DNA of 64,000 nt, from assembly GCF_024437745.1 (NCBI RefSeq), contig NZ_JANFNY010000004.1, forward strand, positions 54,815-118,814, written 5' to 3'. The notes below the pieces were generated by a model that saw only the letters and a list, made by a program, of their open reading frames with translations, was not told the DNA's origin and ran no database searches. Position numbers and translations under genes: made by a program. Position 1 is the first letter of the stretch. Each line of letters begins with the position of its first letter. Of the stretch, positions 39,061-52,656 are shown one piece after another. The stretch comes from Roseomonas sp. GC11 (GTDB lineage: Bacteria > Pseudomonadota > Alphaproteobacteria > Acetobacterales > Acetobacteraceae).

Positions 39061-39831
39061 ATGGAAAGCGCCAAGCCCTTTCCCACCGATCCGGCGCCCG
39101 ACCCGCAGCAGCCGATGAGCCGCGAGGCAGCTTTTCACGAAGCCCTCGCCCTGCTGGAAGCGCAGAGGCGCGCCGCCGAGCGTCCAGCCTGGACGCATGA
39201 GGAACGGGCAGAAGTCCGGCAGAAGCTGGAACTGGTCGTCTGTGGCTATTGCCCAGGTGTTGAAATGGTGCCCCTCCATGAGAGGAGGGCGCATATCGAG
39301 GCCACGATCCGTGCTCTCCGGCGCTGCTGGTTGCCCGAGGAGGCGTTGGAGCGCCTGGAAAAGCTCCCCTACGAGATCATTGAGACGTTTGAACTGGAAC
39401 CAGACCTTTTTCCTTCGATGGCGCAGGAGCCCGAGAGGGCGGCCGATCAGTTGGAGCGCCATCTTGAAGCTCTCGAGCGGGCGAAGGGCCTGGGCTGGCT
39501 TCAGTGCAATCAGGGCAGGCCACCCCCCGGCCGGCCGCAGGATATGAATGTCCGCATGCTGCTGGCCGGGGCCATGGAGATTCACCAAGAGCAGACCGGT
39601 CAGCTCCCCAGCAGTTCGCCCAGCAATCGTGCCCGGAGTTTCCTGGAGGCTGTTTGCCAAGCGGCAGGCTGCCCGCCGCGGAGCCTCAGCAACATGATCG
39701 CCGATGTCCGGCACGCCCTGCTGAAGGACGAGGTTGAGGGGGAGGAGCGTCGCGCCCGGAGGCGTCGTTCCAAAATCGTAAATTTTGAGGAATGCGGAGC
39801 AGTCCGTGAGGAGGCACCACCGCCTGCATAG
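39061..39831 (+). CDS. Hypothetical island protein
   Basis: The protein has 256 residues from ATG 39061 after GGAAG. It has a charged helical N-terminus (FHEALALLEAQRRAAERPAWTHEERAEV), a Cys pair in VVCGYCPG, and a C-terminal FLEAVCQAAGCPPRSLSNMIADVRHALLKDE before a basic tail. No known domain. The first 60 codons have a decayed homologue outside the right end of the island, so the gene belongs to this island family. The 332 bases between tRNA and this gene hold attL, the arm repeat and no gene. Confidence 0.7.
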   Translation: MESAKPFPTDPAPDPQQPMSREAAFHEALALLEAQRRAAERPAWTHEERAEVRQKLELVVCGYCPGVEMVPLHERRAHIEATIRALRRCWLPEEALERLEKLPYEIIETFELEPDLFPSMAQEPERAADQLERHLEALERAKGLGWLQCNQGRPPPGRPQDMNVRMLLAGAMEIHQEQTGQLPSSSPSNRARSFLEAVCQAAGCPPRSLSNMIADVRHALLKDEVEGEERRARRRRSKIVNFEECGAVREEAPPPA

Positions 39832-39869
39832 AGACGGGGGCGTTCACCACAAACCGGAGAATGCCAGTC

Positions 39870-40070
39870 ATGGCACCGCGCGAACGCCCTTCAACCACCC
39901 AGCCGCCCCTGGCCTACTCGGTGCACGAGACTTGCCACCTGCTCAGCCTGGGTCGCACCACCGTTTTTGACCTGATGAACCAGGGCCGCCTGCGCCGCAT
40001 CAAGATCGGCATGCGCACCCTGGTCACGGCAGAGAGCATCAAGCAGTTGCTTGAGGGGGAGGCGCCATAA
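39870..40070 (+). CDS. AlpA-like HTH regulator / excisionase
   Basis: The protein has 66 residues (69 from ATG 39861). YSVHETCHLLSLGRTTVFDLMNQGRLRRIKIGMRTLVTAESI is the MerR-type winged helix of AlpA/excisionase proteins, ending in the strand-strand wing. Such proteins switch on integrase or direct excision. The stop overlaps the next ATG (TAATG). Start 39870 fits the GGAG spacing better than 39861. Confidence 0.85.
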   Translation: MAPRERPSTTQPPLAYSVHETCHLLSLGRTTVFDLMNQGRLRRIKIGMRTLVTAESIKQLLEGEAP

Positions 40071-40405
40071 TGGCTCCTGCCCCCAAACCCTTCCGCATCA
40101 CGCCGCATCTGGCATCGCCCGACTTCAAGGCGATTGCCCGTGCGGCGCTGCCGCATCTGGAAGCCCTCTGCACCCGTTGGCTGCCCCAGGGCCGCCGCGT
40201 CGGGCGCGAGTGGATCTGCGGCAACCTGCGCGGCGAACCCGGCCAGTCCTGCCGCGTCAATCTTATCACCGGCCATTGGGCTGACTTTGGCACCGGCGAG
40301 GCGGGCGGCGATGCCATCGCCCTGGCTGCTGCCATCCATCGCATCTCTCAGGCTGAAGCCGCGCGGCGGCTGGCCATGATGCTGGGTCTGGAGGGTCCCC
40401 TCTGA
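40070..40405 (+). CDS. Primase zinc-finger-like N-terminal protein
   Basis: The protein has 111 residues. LPHLEALCTRWLPQGRRVGREWICGNLRGEPGQSCRVNLITGHWADFGTGEAGGDAIALAA (shown in parts) matches the N-terminal domain of phage/plasmid primases, where the substrate-loading domain precedes TOPRIM. Only one Cys pair (ICG, SCR) is kept. It is coupled by TGATG to the large replication gene and probably works with it. Confidence 0.75.
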   Translation: MAPAPKPFRITPHLASPDFKAIARAALPHLEALCTRWLPQGRRVGREWICGNLRGEPGQSCRVNLITGHWADFGTGEAGGDAIALAAAIHRISQAEAARRLAMMLGLEGPL

Positions 40406-43053
40406 TGGACGGGAGCCACAACCCCTTCGCGCCTCTCCCCCATGGCGAAGTGGCGGTGTCGCCTGCCACTCCGCAGGTGGAGATCGTCATGCCGGCCACG
40501 CTGCCTCTGCCGGAGGTGATCCGCCATACCAAGCGCGGCACTCCCGCCAAGGTCTGGCACTACCTGGATCGGGCTGGCAAATTGCTGTTTGCGGTTGCCC
40601 GCTTCAACACACCGGCTGGTGGCAAGGAAGTGCTGCCCCTCATCCAGGCCGGCATGGCTTGGCGCTGGGCGGCTCCGCCGGAACCGTGCCCACTCTATGG
40701 CCTGGACCGGCTGGCCGCCCGCCCGGATGCGCCTGTCCTGCTGGTGGAAGGGGAGAAGGCTGCCGATGCCGCCGCCAGCCTCTTCCCCGAGCATGTGGCG
40801 ATGACCTGGCAGGGCGGTTCCAGCGCCACCGGCAAGGCCGATCTCTCGCCCCTGCAAGGCCGCCGTGTGGTGATCTGGCCCGACCCCGGCCGCCAGGCTG
40901 CCGCTGCGCTGGTGCCGCTGCTGGAGGATATCGGCGCGGCGGCGGTGGCGGTGGTGAAGGTGCCGGCTGGCTGGCCGGAGAAGTGCGGCCTTGCCGACAC
41001 CCCGCCCGATGGCGTCACGCCGGAGGTCCTGGCCGGGCTGCTGACCGAAGCCGAGGCACAGGCCACCGAGGCGCGGGAAGAGGCCAGCGAACGCCGCGCC
41101 GAGGTGGGGCGGCTGGCGCGGCTGGATGCGGTGGCGCTGGCCTTGGCGCTGCCCCAGGCCGCCGCCAGCCTGGGCCTTCCCCCGGCGGCGCTGCGCGAGG
41201 CCGTGAAGGCTGCACAGCGCGAGGCACACCGCGCCGAGCGGGGGCATGGTCCTGCCGGCGGCAATGGGCTGGACCCTGACGCGCGCGGCCGGGCGGACCT
41301 CTTCGTCTCCGGCTCCGACCTGCCCGACACGGCGCGCGACCTTGCCGCGCTGCTGGCGGGCACGCCTCATATTTTTGACCGGGGTGGGCCAGTGCGCGTG
41401 GTCTTCGATGCCCAGCGCGGCGGCATGGTGGCCGAGCCCCTGACCCTCAACGCCGTTATCTATGAGGCGCACGCCATTGCCCGCCCCTGGCGCTTCCGGC
41501 GGGACCGTGACGGTGCACAGATCCCCGAGCTGGTGACGCTGCCGGAGCGCGTGGCCCTGCTCTACCTTGCCATGCGCGGGCGTTGGGGGTTGCGCCCGCT
41601 GGATGGCATCGCCTCCGCGCCGCTGCTGGCCGAAGATGGCGGTCTGCGCGTGGTGGAGGGCTATGACCCCGGCACCCGCCTATGGGGTGAGCGCGTGCCC
41701 GCCGTGGAAGTGCCCGAGGCGCCGGATATGGAGGATGCGCGGGCCGCCCTGCTGCGGCTGCGGCTGTTCTTCCAGACCTTTGCCTTCGCGGATGCCGTGC
41801 GGATCACGCCGCCAGGCGCGGCGGTGCCGGTGGTGGACATCAGCCAGCCGCCCGGCCGCGATGAAAGCGCAGCGCTGGTGGCGCTGATGACTGCGGTATG
41901 CCGCCCCTCTCTGCGACTGGCGCCGGGCCTGCTGGTCCGCGCGCCCGCCTATTCGGGGGCAGGCACGGGCAAGGGGCTGCTGTCGCGCATTCTCTGCGCC
42001 ATTGCCTATGGGCAGGCCCCGCGCGCCATGACGGCAGGGAGTGACGCGGCCGAACTCGAAAAGCGTATCGTGGCGGCGCTGATCGGCGCCGAACAAATGC
42101 TGTTCCTGGACAACATGAACGGCACCGCGCTGCGCTCCGACACGCTGGCAAGCGCCATCACGGAGCGCCCGGCCAGTGTGCGGATACTGGGCAGCAGCAC
42201 GATCATGCTTCTGAACCCTACCGCTTTCATCATCGCGGCAGGAAACGGGTTGGCTCCATCCGAGGACTTGGCGCGACGCTTCCTGACGGTGGAACTGGAT
42301 GCCGGCATGGAGGACCCCGAGGCCCGTGACTTCAAGGGGGACCTGCTGCGGGATGCGATGGAACGCCGTGCCGATCTGCTGCGCGATGTGCTGACCATCT
42401 GGCGATGGGGGCGTCTGGCTCGTGATCTGCCCGTTGGCCGGCCGCTGGGCAGCTTCAATGACTGGGCGCGCTGGTGCCGCGATCCACTCCTGGCGCTGGG
42501 CTGCGCCGATCCAGCGGAACGGATTGCCGAGGCCAAGGCGAACGACCCGCGCCGCCGCCAGATAGCCGAACTCTTCGCCGCATGGTGGCAGCACCACCGG
42601 GACATGCCGATGAAAGCAACCAGCCTGCATGAGGATGTGCGGGCGCTGGCCGACCCGGCGAACAAGAGCCGGCAATCCCTCGCCGCGATACTGGGCAAGC
42701 TGGATGGCACCCGCGCCGCTGGCTTCGTGCTGAAGCGGATCAAGACCGATGCGAATTGGTCTGTGACACTCTACGCATTGCAGCGGGATGCCGAGCCCTC
42801 TGCCCCGGAAAAGCATGGGGGTCATAGGGGTCATGAAGAGTTCCGTGGTTTAAGTGACGGAAAAATAAAAGATTTTGAGCCGAAGGATGCCCCCTATGCC
42901 CAGGCTCTCCAGAAGACCATAGGGGCCACCATCGGGGCCAGGAAAGAGAATGGCGACAAGAGCTTAGGGACCGGCGCCCCCTATGCCCCCTATGATCCCC
43001 ATGCCTCTCCCGCCCAGGTTGCCGGAGAGGATGAGGACGACATCATCCTGTGA
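40405..43053 (+). CDS. Island replication protein: TOPRIM primase plus SF3-like ATPase
   Basis: The protein has 882 residues. VLLVEGEKAADAA near 110 and RRVVIWPDPG near 155 are the TOPRIM acidic motifs. A long linker follows. The C-terminal ATPase has Walker A SGAGTGKGLLSR near 515, an acidic Walker B MLFLDNMNG near 570 and a sensor-like FIIAAGNGL. The arrangement is that of primase-helicases that drive autonomous replication of satellites and integrative elements. The region around 795-860 is low in complexity. Confidence 0.8.
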   Translation: MDGSHNPFAPLPHGEVAVSPATPQVEIVMPATLPLPEVIRHTKRGTPAKVWHYLDRAGKLLFAVARFNTPAGGKEVLPLIQAGMAWRWAAPPEPCPLYGLDRLAARPDAPVLLVEGEKAADAAASLFPEHVAMTWQGGSSATGKADLSPLQGRRVVIWPDPGRQAAAALVPLLEDIGAAAVAVVKVPAGWPEKCGLADTPPDGVTPEVLAGLLTEAEAQATEAREEASERRAEVGRLARLDAVALALALPQAAASLGLPPAALREAVKAAQREAHRAERGHGPAGGNGLDPDARGRADLFVSGSDLPDTARDLAALLAGTPHIFDRGGPVRVVFDAQRGGMVAEPLTLNAVIYEAHAIARPWRFRRDRDGAQIPELVTLPERVALLYLAMRGRWGLRPLDGIASAPLLAEDGGLRVVEGYDPGTRLWGERVPAVEVPEAPDMEDARAALLRLRLFFQTFAFADAVRITPPGAAVPVVDISQPPGRDESAALVALMTAVCRPSLRLAPGLLVRAPAYSGAGTGKGLLSRILCAIAYGQAPRAMTAGSDAAELEKRIVAALIGAEQMLFLDNMNGTALRSDTLASAITERPASVRILGSSTIMLLNPTAFIIAAGNGLAPSEDLARRFLTVELDAGMEDPEARDFKGDLLRDAMERRADLLRDVLTIWRWGRLARDLPVGRPLGSFNDWARWCRDPLLALGCADPAERIAEAKANDPRRRQIAELFAAWWQHHRDMPMKATSLHEDVRALADPANKSRQSLAAILGKLDGTRAAGFVLKRIKTDANWSVTLYALQRDAEPSAPEKHGGHRGHEEFRGLSDGKIKDFEPKDAPYAQALQKTIGATIGARKENGDKSLGTGAPYAPYDPHASPAQVAGEDEDDIIL

Positions 43054-43433
43054 CCGGGGATGAGATCCTGGCCCGGCTGGAAGCCGCCGGTGCCAGCCTG
43101 CGTGGGGAGCCTGATGGCTCCCTGCGTCTCCGCCCCACACGCCCCCTCCCGCCCGCCTTGCTGGCCGAGGCCCGCGCGAAGCGGGAGGAACTGGCGGCGG
43201 CTCTGGTCGCGCGGGAGCGGCAAGCCCAGGCAGACGCCTTCCGGAAAGCCCAGGCCGAGGCCCTGGAGGCCCTGGCCTGGCCGGACCCCGAACTGGCCTG
43301 GGAGCGTGCCGAAATCGCCCGTGCCCAGGCTGAAGAGGGCCGCCCCCTCGACGTCACGCGGCATCGTGCCGTGCTGGAGGGGTTGCTGCGGGCAGCCAGA
43401 GGAAGGAGTGGAGCAGGGCAGGAGAATATATAG
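43050..43433 (+). CDS. Small helical protein, TubC-docking-like N-terminus
   Basis: The protein has 127 residues with a GTG start in a GTGA junction with the upstream stop. ILARLEAAGASLRGEPDGSLRLRPTRPLPPALLAEARAKREELAAALV resembles the short alpha-beta-beta-alpha fold of TubC-type docking domains often seen in mobile-element genes beside a primase. The remainder is helical and charged. Role unknown. Confidence 0.65.
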   Translation: MTGDEILARLEAAGASLRGEPDGSLRLRPTRPLPPALLAEARAKREELAAALVARERQAQADAFRKAQAEALEALAWPDPELAWERAEIARAQAEEGRPLDVTRHRAVLEGLLRAARGRSGAGQENI

Positions 43434-44273
43434 GTTTTGCCTGTCGGTTATAAATTTTCGATAGGAATATTTTATTTATCTGAAGGATAAGCCCTTTCCG
43501 CCCCCGTGCTCCCTCCGCCCGGGCTGGCAGAAAAACGGCTTTTCCCCTGGCTTTTGGGTTCCGAAGGCCCCGCAGCACGGGAAAACACAGCCCTTCCTTG
43601 CCTGGAAGGAAGGCTGTCTCTACGGTCCTGCTGCCGCTCTGGCTCCAAGGGTTCAGCCCCCGCTCCGCACCGGCTTCTCGTGGAGAGGGAGGGAAGGAGG
43701 CACTCGGGCCGGTCGAGTGGGAGGCGGTTCGGCCCTCCGCCTCCCAGAGCGGCCAAATTTTTCTTCCTGCCCCAGGCGTCTCGGTGATATTGGCACTTGC
43801 CGGCGCTTCCTGGCCCTCGGGTGTCCGATCGAAAGGCCCTGAGCGGTATCCCGAAGGAGGCTCGAAACCCGATTCGGTTGACCCAGGAGCGCCGGCCCTC
43901 CTCCCAGAACGCAATCGGCCGGCCTCGGACTTTCGGTTGAGTGGGGCGAAGGCGACCGCCAGGGCATGGCTTTTCCTGTGCCGGAGCAACCCAGCCCGCG
44001 ATGCTTCCCGCACACCCAGGGGGAAGATCATGCTGTTCCCCCGCAGGCTCCTTCCCGCGACCCGTCCCGGTGAAGCCCGGCTTTTTCCTTGAGAGGTCCG
44101 CACCCAGGCACCGCGCCACGGGAAATGCACGCCCCATGGCCCGTTTTCCCCGGCCGGCATGGCCTCCGCAGCGGCCATCTTCACTGATATGATACCGCGC
44201 CACGCTGCCCCGCCGGGCCAACCGTGACGGAGCCGGCCGCGCCGCGCGACGACTGACCAAGGATTGCCTGACC
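43434..44273. other. 840 bases without a convincing gene, upstream of hsdM
   Basis: Long frames exist on both strands but have poor protein composition and no recognised domain. The left edge is AT-rich (43440-43490). A strong hairpin is at 43587-43617 (arms ACAGCC.TTCCTT and AAGGAAGGCTGT). The right part has many short stems. It is long for a promoter region and could hold an origin, an RNA gene or decayed sequence. Confidence 0.5.
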
Positions 44274-45861
<1,588 letters not shown>

Positions 45862-45872
<11 letters not shown>

Positions 45873-47145
45873 ATGGCCTATTTCTGAATTGAGTAGCCTG
45901 ATCGAGGCTGGCAAGGGGATTTCGTATGGCATCGTCCAGCCTGGGCATGCCGTTTTGAATGGTGTTCCCATTGTGCGTGTCAGTGATGTGCGCAACGGCC
46001 GCATTGATACTTCTGCTCCCCTCACGGTCGCAGCAAGCGTTGAGCAAGGTTACGCACGGACTCGCCTACAGGGCGGCGAACTGCTCATCACTATTGTTGG
46101 GACTGTTGGCGAAATGGCTATCGTGCCGCCTTCGCTGGCAGGGTGGAATGTCGCTCGCGCTATTGCGGTCCTCCCCGTTCGTGCTGACGTAGGAGCTTAC
46201 TGGGTGAAGCTCGCCATTCGCTCGCCCGCAGCCGATGCTATGATCCGCAGCCGCTTGAATACGACTGTTCAAGCGACGCTGAACCTTAGAGACCTCTCGC
46301 TTCTTCCCATCCCGATGCCGCCGCGTTCTGTTCGGGAAGGCATCATTTCCATTCTCGGCGCTCTCGACGACAAGATCGACCTGAACCGGCGGATGAACGA
46401 GACGCTGGAAGCGATGGCGCGGGCGATCTTCAAGGACTGGTTCGTCGATTTCGGCCCGACCCGCGCGAAGAGGGAGGGCCGCCCGCCCTACCTCGCCCCC
46501 GACCTCTGGGCGCTGTTTCCGGATCGGCTCGATGAGGAGGGGAAGCCGGAGGGGTGGGAAGCAAGACCGCTCGATCAAACCGCTCGCTTTCTCAATGGCT
46601 TGGCGCTGCAAAAGTTTCCGGCGAATGGGAGCGAAGGTCTGCCTGTTATTAAGATCGCTCAATTACGGGCCGGCATGACCAGCCGCGATGAAATCGCATC
46701 GGCCTCGTTGCCTGCCGATTACATTGTGCAGGATGGGGACCTCCTGTTCTCTTGGTCAGGCAGTCTCCTGCATCGAACATGGTCGGGCGGGCCGGGCGCG
46801 CTCAACCAGCACCTTTTCAAGGTTATTCCTGACGGCGTGCCGCAATGGTTCGTTCATCAATGGATCGGTGAGCACATGGATGGCTTCCGCGCTATCGCAG
46901 CGTCGAAGGCCACCACGATGGGGCATATTCAGCGGCACCATCTGGCAGAAGCCATCACCTATATCGCCAGCCCCGCCATCATGAAGCAGGCTGACAAGCT
47001 TATTGGGCCGCAGTTCGCCCGAATGTTGGCAAATGATCTGGAATCCCGCACCCTCGCCGCAACCCGCGACCTCTTGCTTCCCAAGCTGATGTCGGGCGAA
47101 ATCCGGCTGCGCGAGGCGGAAGCGATGGTGGAGAAGGCCCTGTGA
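45862..47145 (+). CDS. hsdS: Type I restriction-modification specificity subunit
   Basis: The protein has 427 residues from ATG 45862, overlapping hsdM by 11 bases. Two target-recognition domains (about 1-165 and 230-380) flank a conserved helical spacer ([32 protein letters not shown]), and a second [27 protein letters not shown] helix closes the protein. DNA of both recognition domains is visibly less GC-rich than the spacer and the neighbouring genes, as expected for horizontally exchanged specificity domains. Confidence 0.95.
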
Positions 47146-48344
47146 GCATTGCCAGCCCGCCGCGCATCCACAGCCTGCGGGTGCGCAACTACCGGGCGCT
47201 GCACGACATCAACCTCGAAAAACTGACGCCGCTGACGGTGCTGCTCGGCCCCAATGGCAGCGGCAAATCCACCGTCTTCGATGTGCTGGCCTTCCTCTCG
47301 GAATGCTTCTCGGATGGCATCCGCAAGGCCTGGGACAAGCGCGGCCGCTTCCGCGAACTGCGCAGCCGCGATGCCAGCGGCCCCATCGTCATCGAGATCA
47401 AATACCGGGAGCACCCGAAAACCCCGCTCATCACCTATCACCTGGAACTGGATGAGCAGAACAACCGCCCCATCGTGCGGCATGAATATCTCAGCTGGTC
47501 GCGCGGGGCGGCGGGCGGCAAGCCCTTCCGTTTCCTGAACTACGAGCAGGGCCAGGGCGAGGTCATCACGGGAGAGGCGCCGGAAGCGGAGGATACGCGC
47601 GTGCCGCGCCCGCTCTCCGGGCCGGATGTGCTGGCCGTCAGCACGCTGGGCACGCTGGCCGAGAATCCGCGCGTCATCGCGCTGCGGAACTTCATCACAA
47701 GCTGGCACATGTCCTACCTCTCCGCCGATGCCGCGCGCGGCAGCCCGGAGGCAGGGGCGGAGGAACGCCTCTCGGCCACCGGCGACAACCTGCCCAACGT
47801 CATCCAATATCTGCGCGAGCAGCACCCGGAGCGGCTGGAGCACATCTTCACCGTGCTGCGCCAGCGCATCCCCAAGATCGAGCGGGTCGAGGCCGAGGTC
47901 CTGGCCGATAGCCGCCTGCTGCTGCTCATCAAGGATGCGCCCTTCTCGAAGCCGGTGCTCTCCCGCTTCGTCTCGGATGGCACGCTGAAGCTGCTGGCCT
48001 ATCTCACCGTGCTGCACGACCCGGCGCCGCCGAAGCTGATCGGCATCGAGGAGCCGGAGAATTTCCTGCACCCCCGCCTGCTGCCGGAACTGGCCGAGGA
48101 ATGCCGGCAGGCCTCGGAACGTGCGCAACTGCTCATCACCACCCACTCGCCCTTCTTCATCAATCCCCTGCCGGTGGAGGATGTGCGCGTGCTGTATCGG
48201 GACAGGAAGGGCTACACCCATGCCCGCCGCGTCGCCGACATGCCGCGCGTCCGCAGCCTGCTGGAGGAAGGCGCCAGGCTGGGCGAGTTGTGGATGGAAG
48301 GCCATTTCGAGGTGGGCGACCCGCTCGCGGAGAGGGCGGATTGA
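47142..48344 (+). CDS. ABC-type AAA_21/OLD-like ATPase embedded in the type I operon
   Basis: The protein has 400 residues. GTG start in a GTGA junction with hsdS. Walker [10 protein letters not shown] is at about 36-44, a signature-like [13 protein letters not shown] near 275, Walker B plus catalytic Glu in [13 protein letters not shown] near 305, and the switch His in ITTHSPFFI near 345. The two halves are separated by a coiled insertion, as in SMC/Rad50-like and OLD-family ATPases. It has no nuclease domain of its own; that is supplied by the next gene. It is probably a DNA- or phage-sensing ATPase of a defence pair. Confidence 0.88.
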   Translation: MSIASPPRIHSLRVRNYRALHDINLEKLTPLTVLLGPNGSGKSTVFDVLAFLSECFSDGIRKAWDKRGRFRELRSRDASGPIVIEIKYREHPKTPLITYHLELDEQNNRPIVRHEYLSWSRGAAGGKPFRFLNYEQGQGEVITGEAPEAEDTRVPRPLSGPDVLAVSTLGTLAENPRVIALRNFITSWHMSYLSADAARGSPEAGAEERLSATGDNLPNVIQYLREQHPERLEHIFTVLRQRIPKIERVEAEVLADSRLLLLIKDAPFSKPVLSRFVSDGTLKLLAYLTVLHDPAPPKLIGIEEPENFLHPRLLPELAEECRQASERAQLLITTHSPFFINPLPVEDVRVLYRDRKGYTHARRVADMPRVRSLLEEGARLGELWMEGHFEVGDPLAERAD

Positions 48345-48967
48345 TGCAGCTTGTGTTCTTCGTCGAGGAACCCTCGGCCGAGGCCGAGCTGAACGCCCTG
48401 TTGCCGAAGCTGCTGGCTGGCAGGGCAAGATGGCAGATCATCGATTTCGGCAGCAAATACGGCCTGCTGGGAAAACTGGAACAGCGCCTGCGCGGCTATA
48501 AAAAGCAGATCGGCCAGGGCGAGGCCCTGCGCCTCGTCGTCATGCTGGACCGTGACCGGGATGATTGCATCGCCCTCAAGGCGCGGCTGGAAGAGGTGGC
48601 GCGGCGGGCGGGGCTGACCACCAAGAGCCGCGCGGCGCCGGATGGGGCTTTCACGGTGCTGAACCGGATCGTCATCGAAGAACTGGAATCGTGGTTCATC
48701 GGCGATGCCGATGCCCTGCGCCGCGCCTTCCCGAGCCTGCCGCAGATCAACGCGCGAAAGCCGCCCTTCAACAACCCGGACAATGGCGGAAGCTGGGAAA
48801 CCCTGCACCGCTTCCTGAAGAAGCACGGCATCTACGGCAACAGCTACCCGAAGATCGAGGCGGCCCGGAAGATCGCCGCCCATCTCACCCCGGCCGCGAA
48901 CCGCTCCAGGAGTTTCCAGGTGTTCCGCTCCGGGGTGGAAGCCCTGTTGGATCCCGCGCGCCGGTAA
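48344..48967 (+). CDS. DUF4276 protein with TOPRIM-like acidic motifs
   Basis: The protein has 207 residues, starting at a TGATG junction with the ATPase. [20 protein letters not shown] supplies the first conserved Glu, [11 protein letters not shown] near 65 a DxD pair, and [12 protein letters not shown] near 110 a third acidic helix. This is the DUF4276 pattern, related to the TOPRIM nuclease fold of OLD-type systems. With the ATPase it forms a two-gene ATPase/nuclease pair. Whether it cuts DNA or RNA is not known from sequence. Confidence 0.82.
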   Translation: MQLVFFVEEPSAEAELNALLPKLLAGRARWQIIDFGSKYGLLGKLEQRLRGYKKQIGQGEALRLVVMLDRDRDDCIALKARLEEVARRAGLTTKSRAAPDGAFTVLNRIVIEELESWFIGDADALRRAFPSLPQINARKPPFNNPDNGGSWETLHRFLKKHGIYGNSYPKIEAARKIAAHLTPAANRSRSFQVFRSGVEALLDPARR

Positions 48968-48983
48968 GGATGGAAGGCCCGTC

Positions 48984-52154
<3,171 letters not shown>

Positions 52155-52656
52155 TCTGTCTGGGTGAAGAGGCGGGGGAATGGCCCTCCGCCGGAATTTT
52201 TCCGCTCTGCCATTTCGGCGGACCCACCCCCGGCCTCTTTGGGGCACCGGGGGGGGGGTAGGGGGGCGCACAGAATTTTGCCATGCGCCTTCCACCATGG
52301 CGACGATGAGGGCGGCGGTGTCTATGCCTGTCGCCCGGTATCCAGGCCACGTCTCTTCTGCCGGCGCCTGTGCGACCTCTCCCGGCCCAATGAGATCCAT
52401 GCGCGGATCGCAGGCCGAACTTGTGCTGGCAGACAGGCCGAACTACGCTCACGCCCACGACAACCCGAGCGAAGAGGAGGGCCGCAGTGTATCATTGCCA
52501 TCACAACCGGCGCGGCCCTGTTCCGGCCCTGCAAATGCGTTTGCAGGGCTGATCAGGCGGCGGAGTTTTCAAGCCTCTTTCCCCTGTCAGCCTGTCTTCT
52601 GACGGATGTGGTGCGCCTGGGCCTTAGGCCCGGCCAGCACGGGGAAAGCTGTTCTC
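52155..52656. other. Intergenic stretch between hsdR and ABC-F gene
   Basis: 502 bases without a supported gene. It contains a G-rich tract around 52248-52267 and a perfect stem-loop at 52527-52548. Frames present have poor composition. It may hold the ABC-F promoter and regulatory leader. Confidence 0.5.
52527..52548. promoter_or_regulatory. Palindrome or stem-loop upstream of the ABC-F gene
   Basis: Arms CCCTGCAAA and TTTGCAGGG with the four bases TGCG between them. It lies 109 bases before the ABC-F start. It could be an operator, or a leader hairpin acting in attenuation as known for resistance ABC-F genes. Confidence 0.5.
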
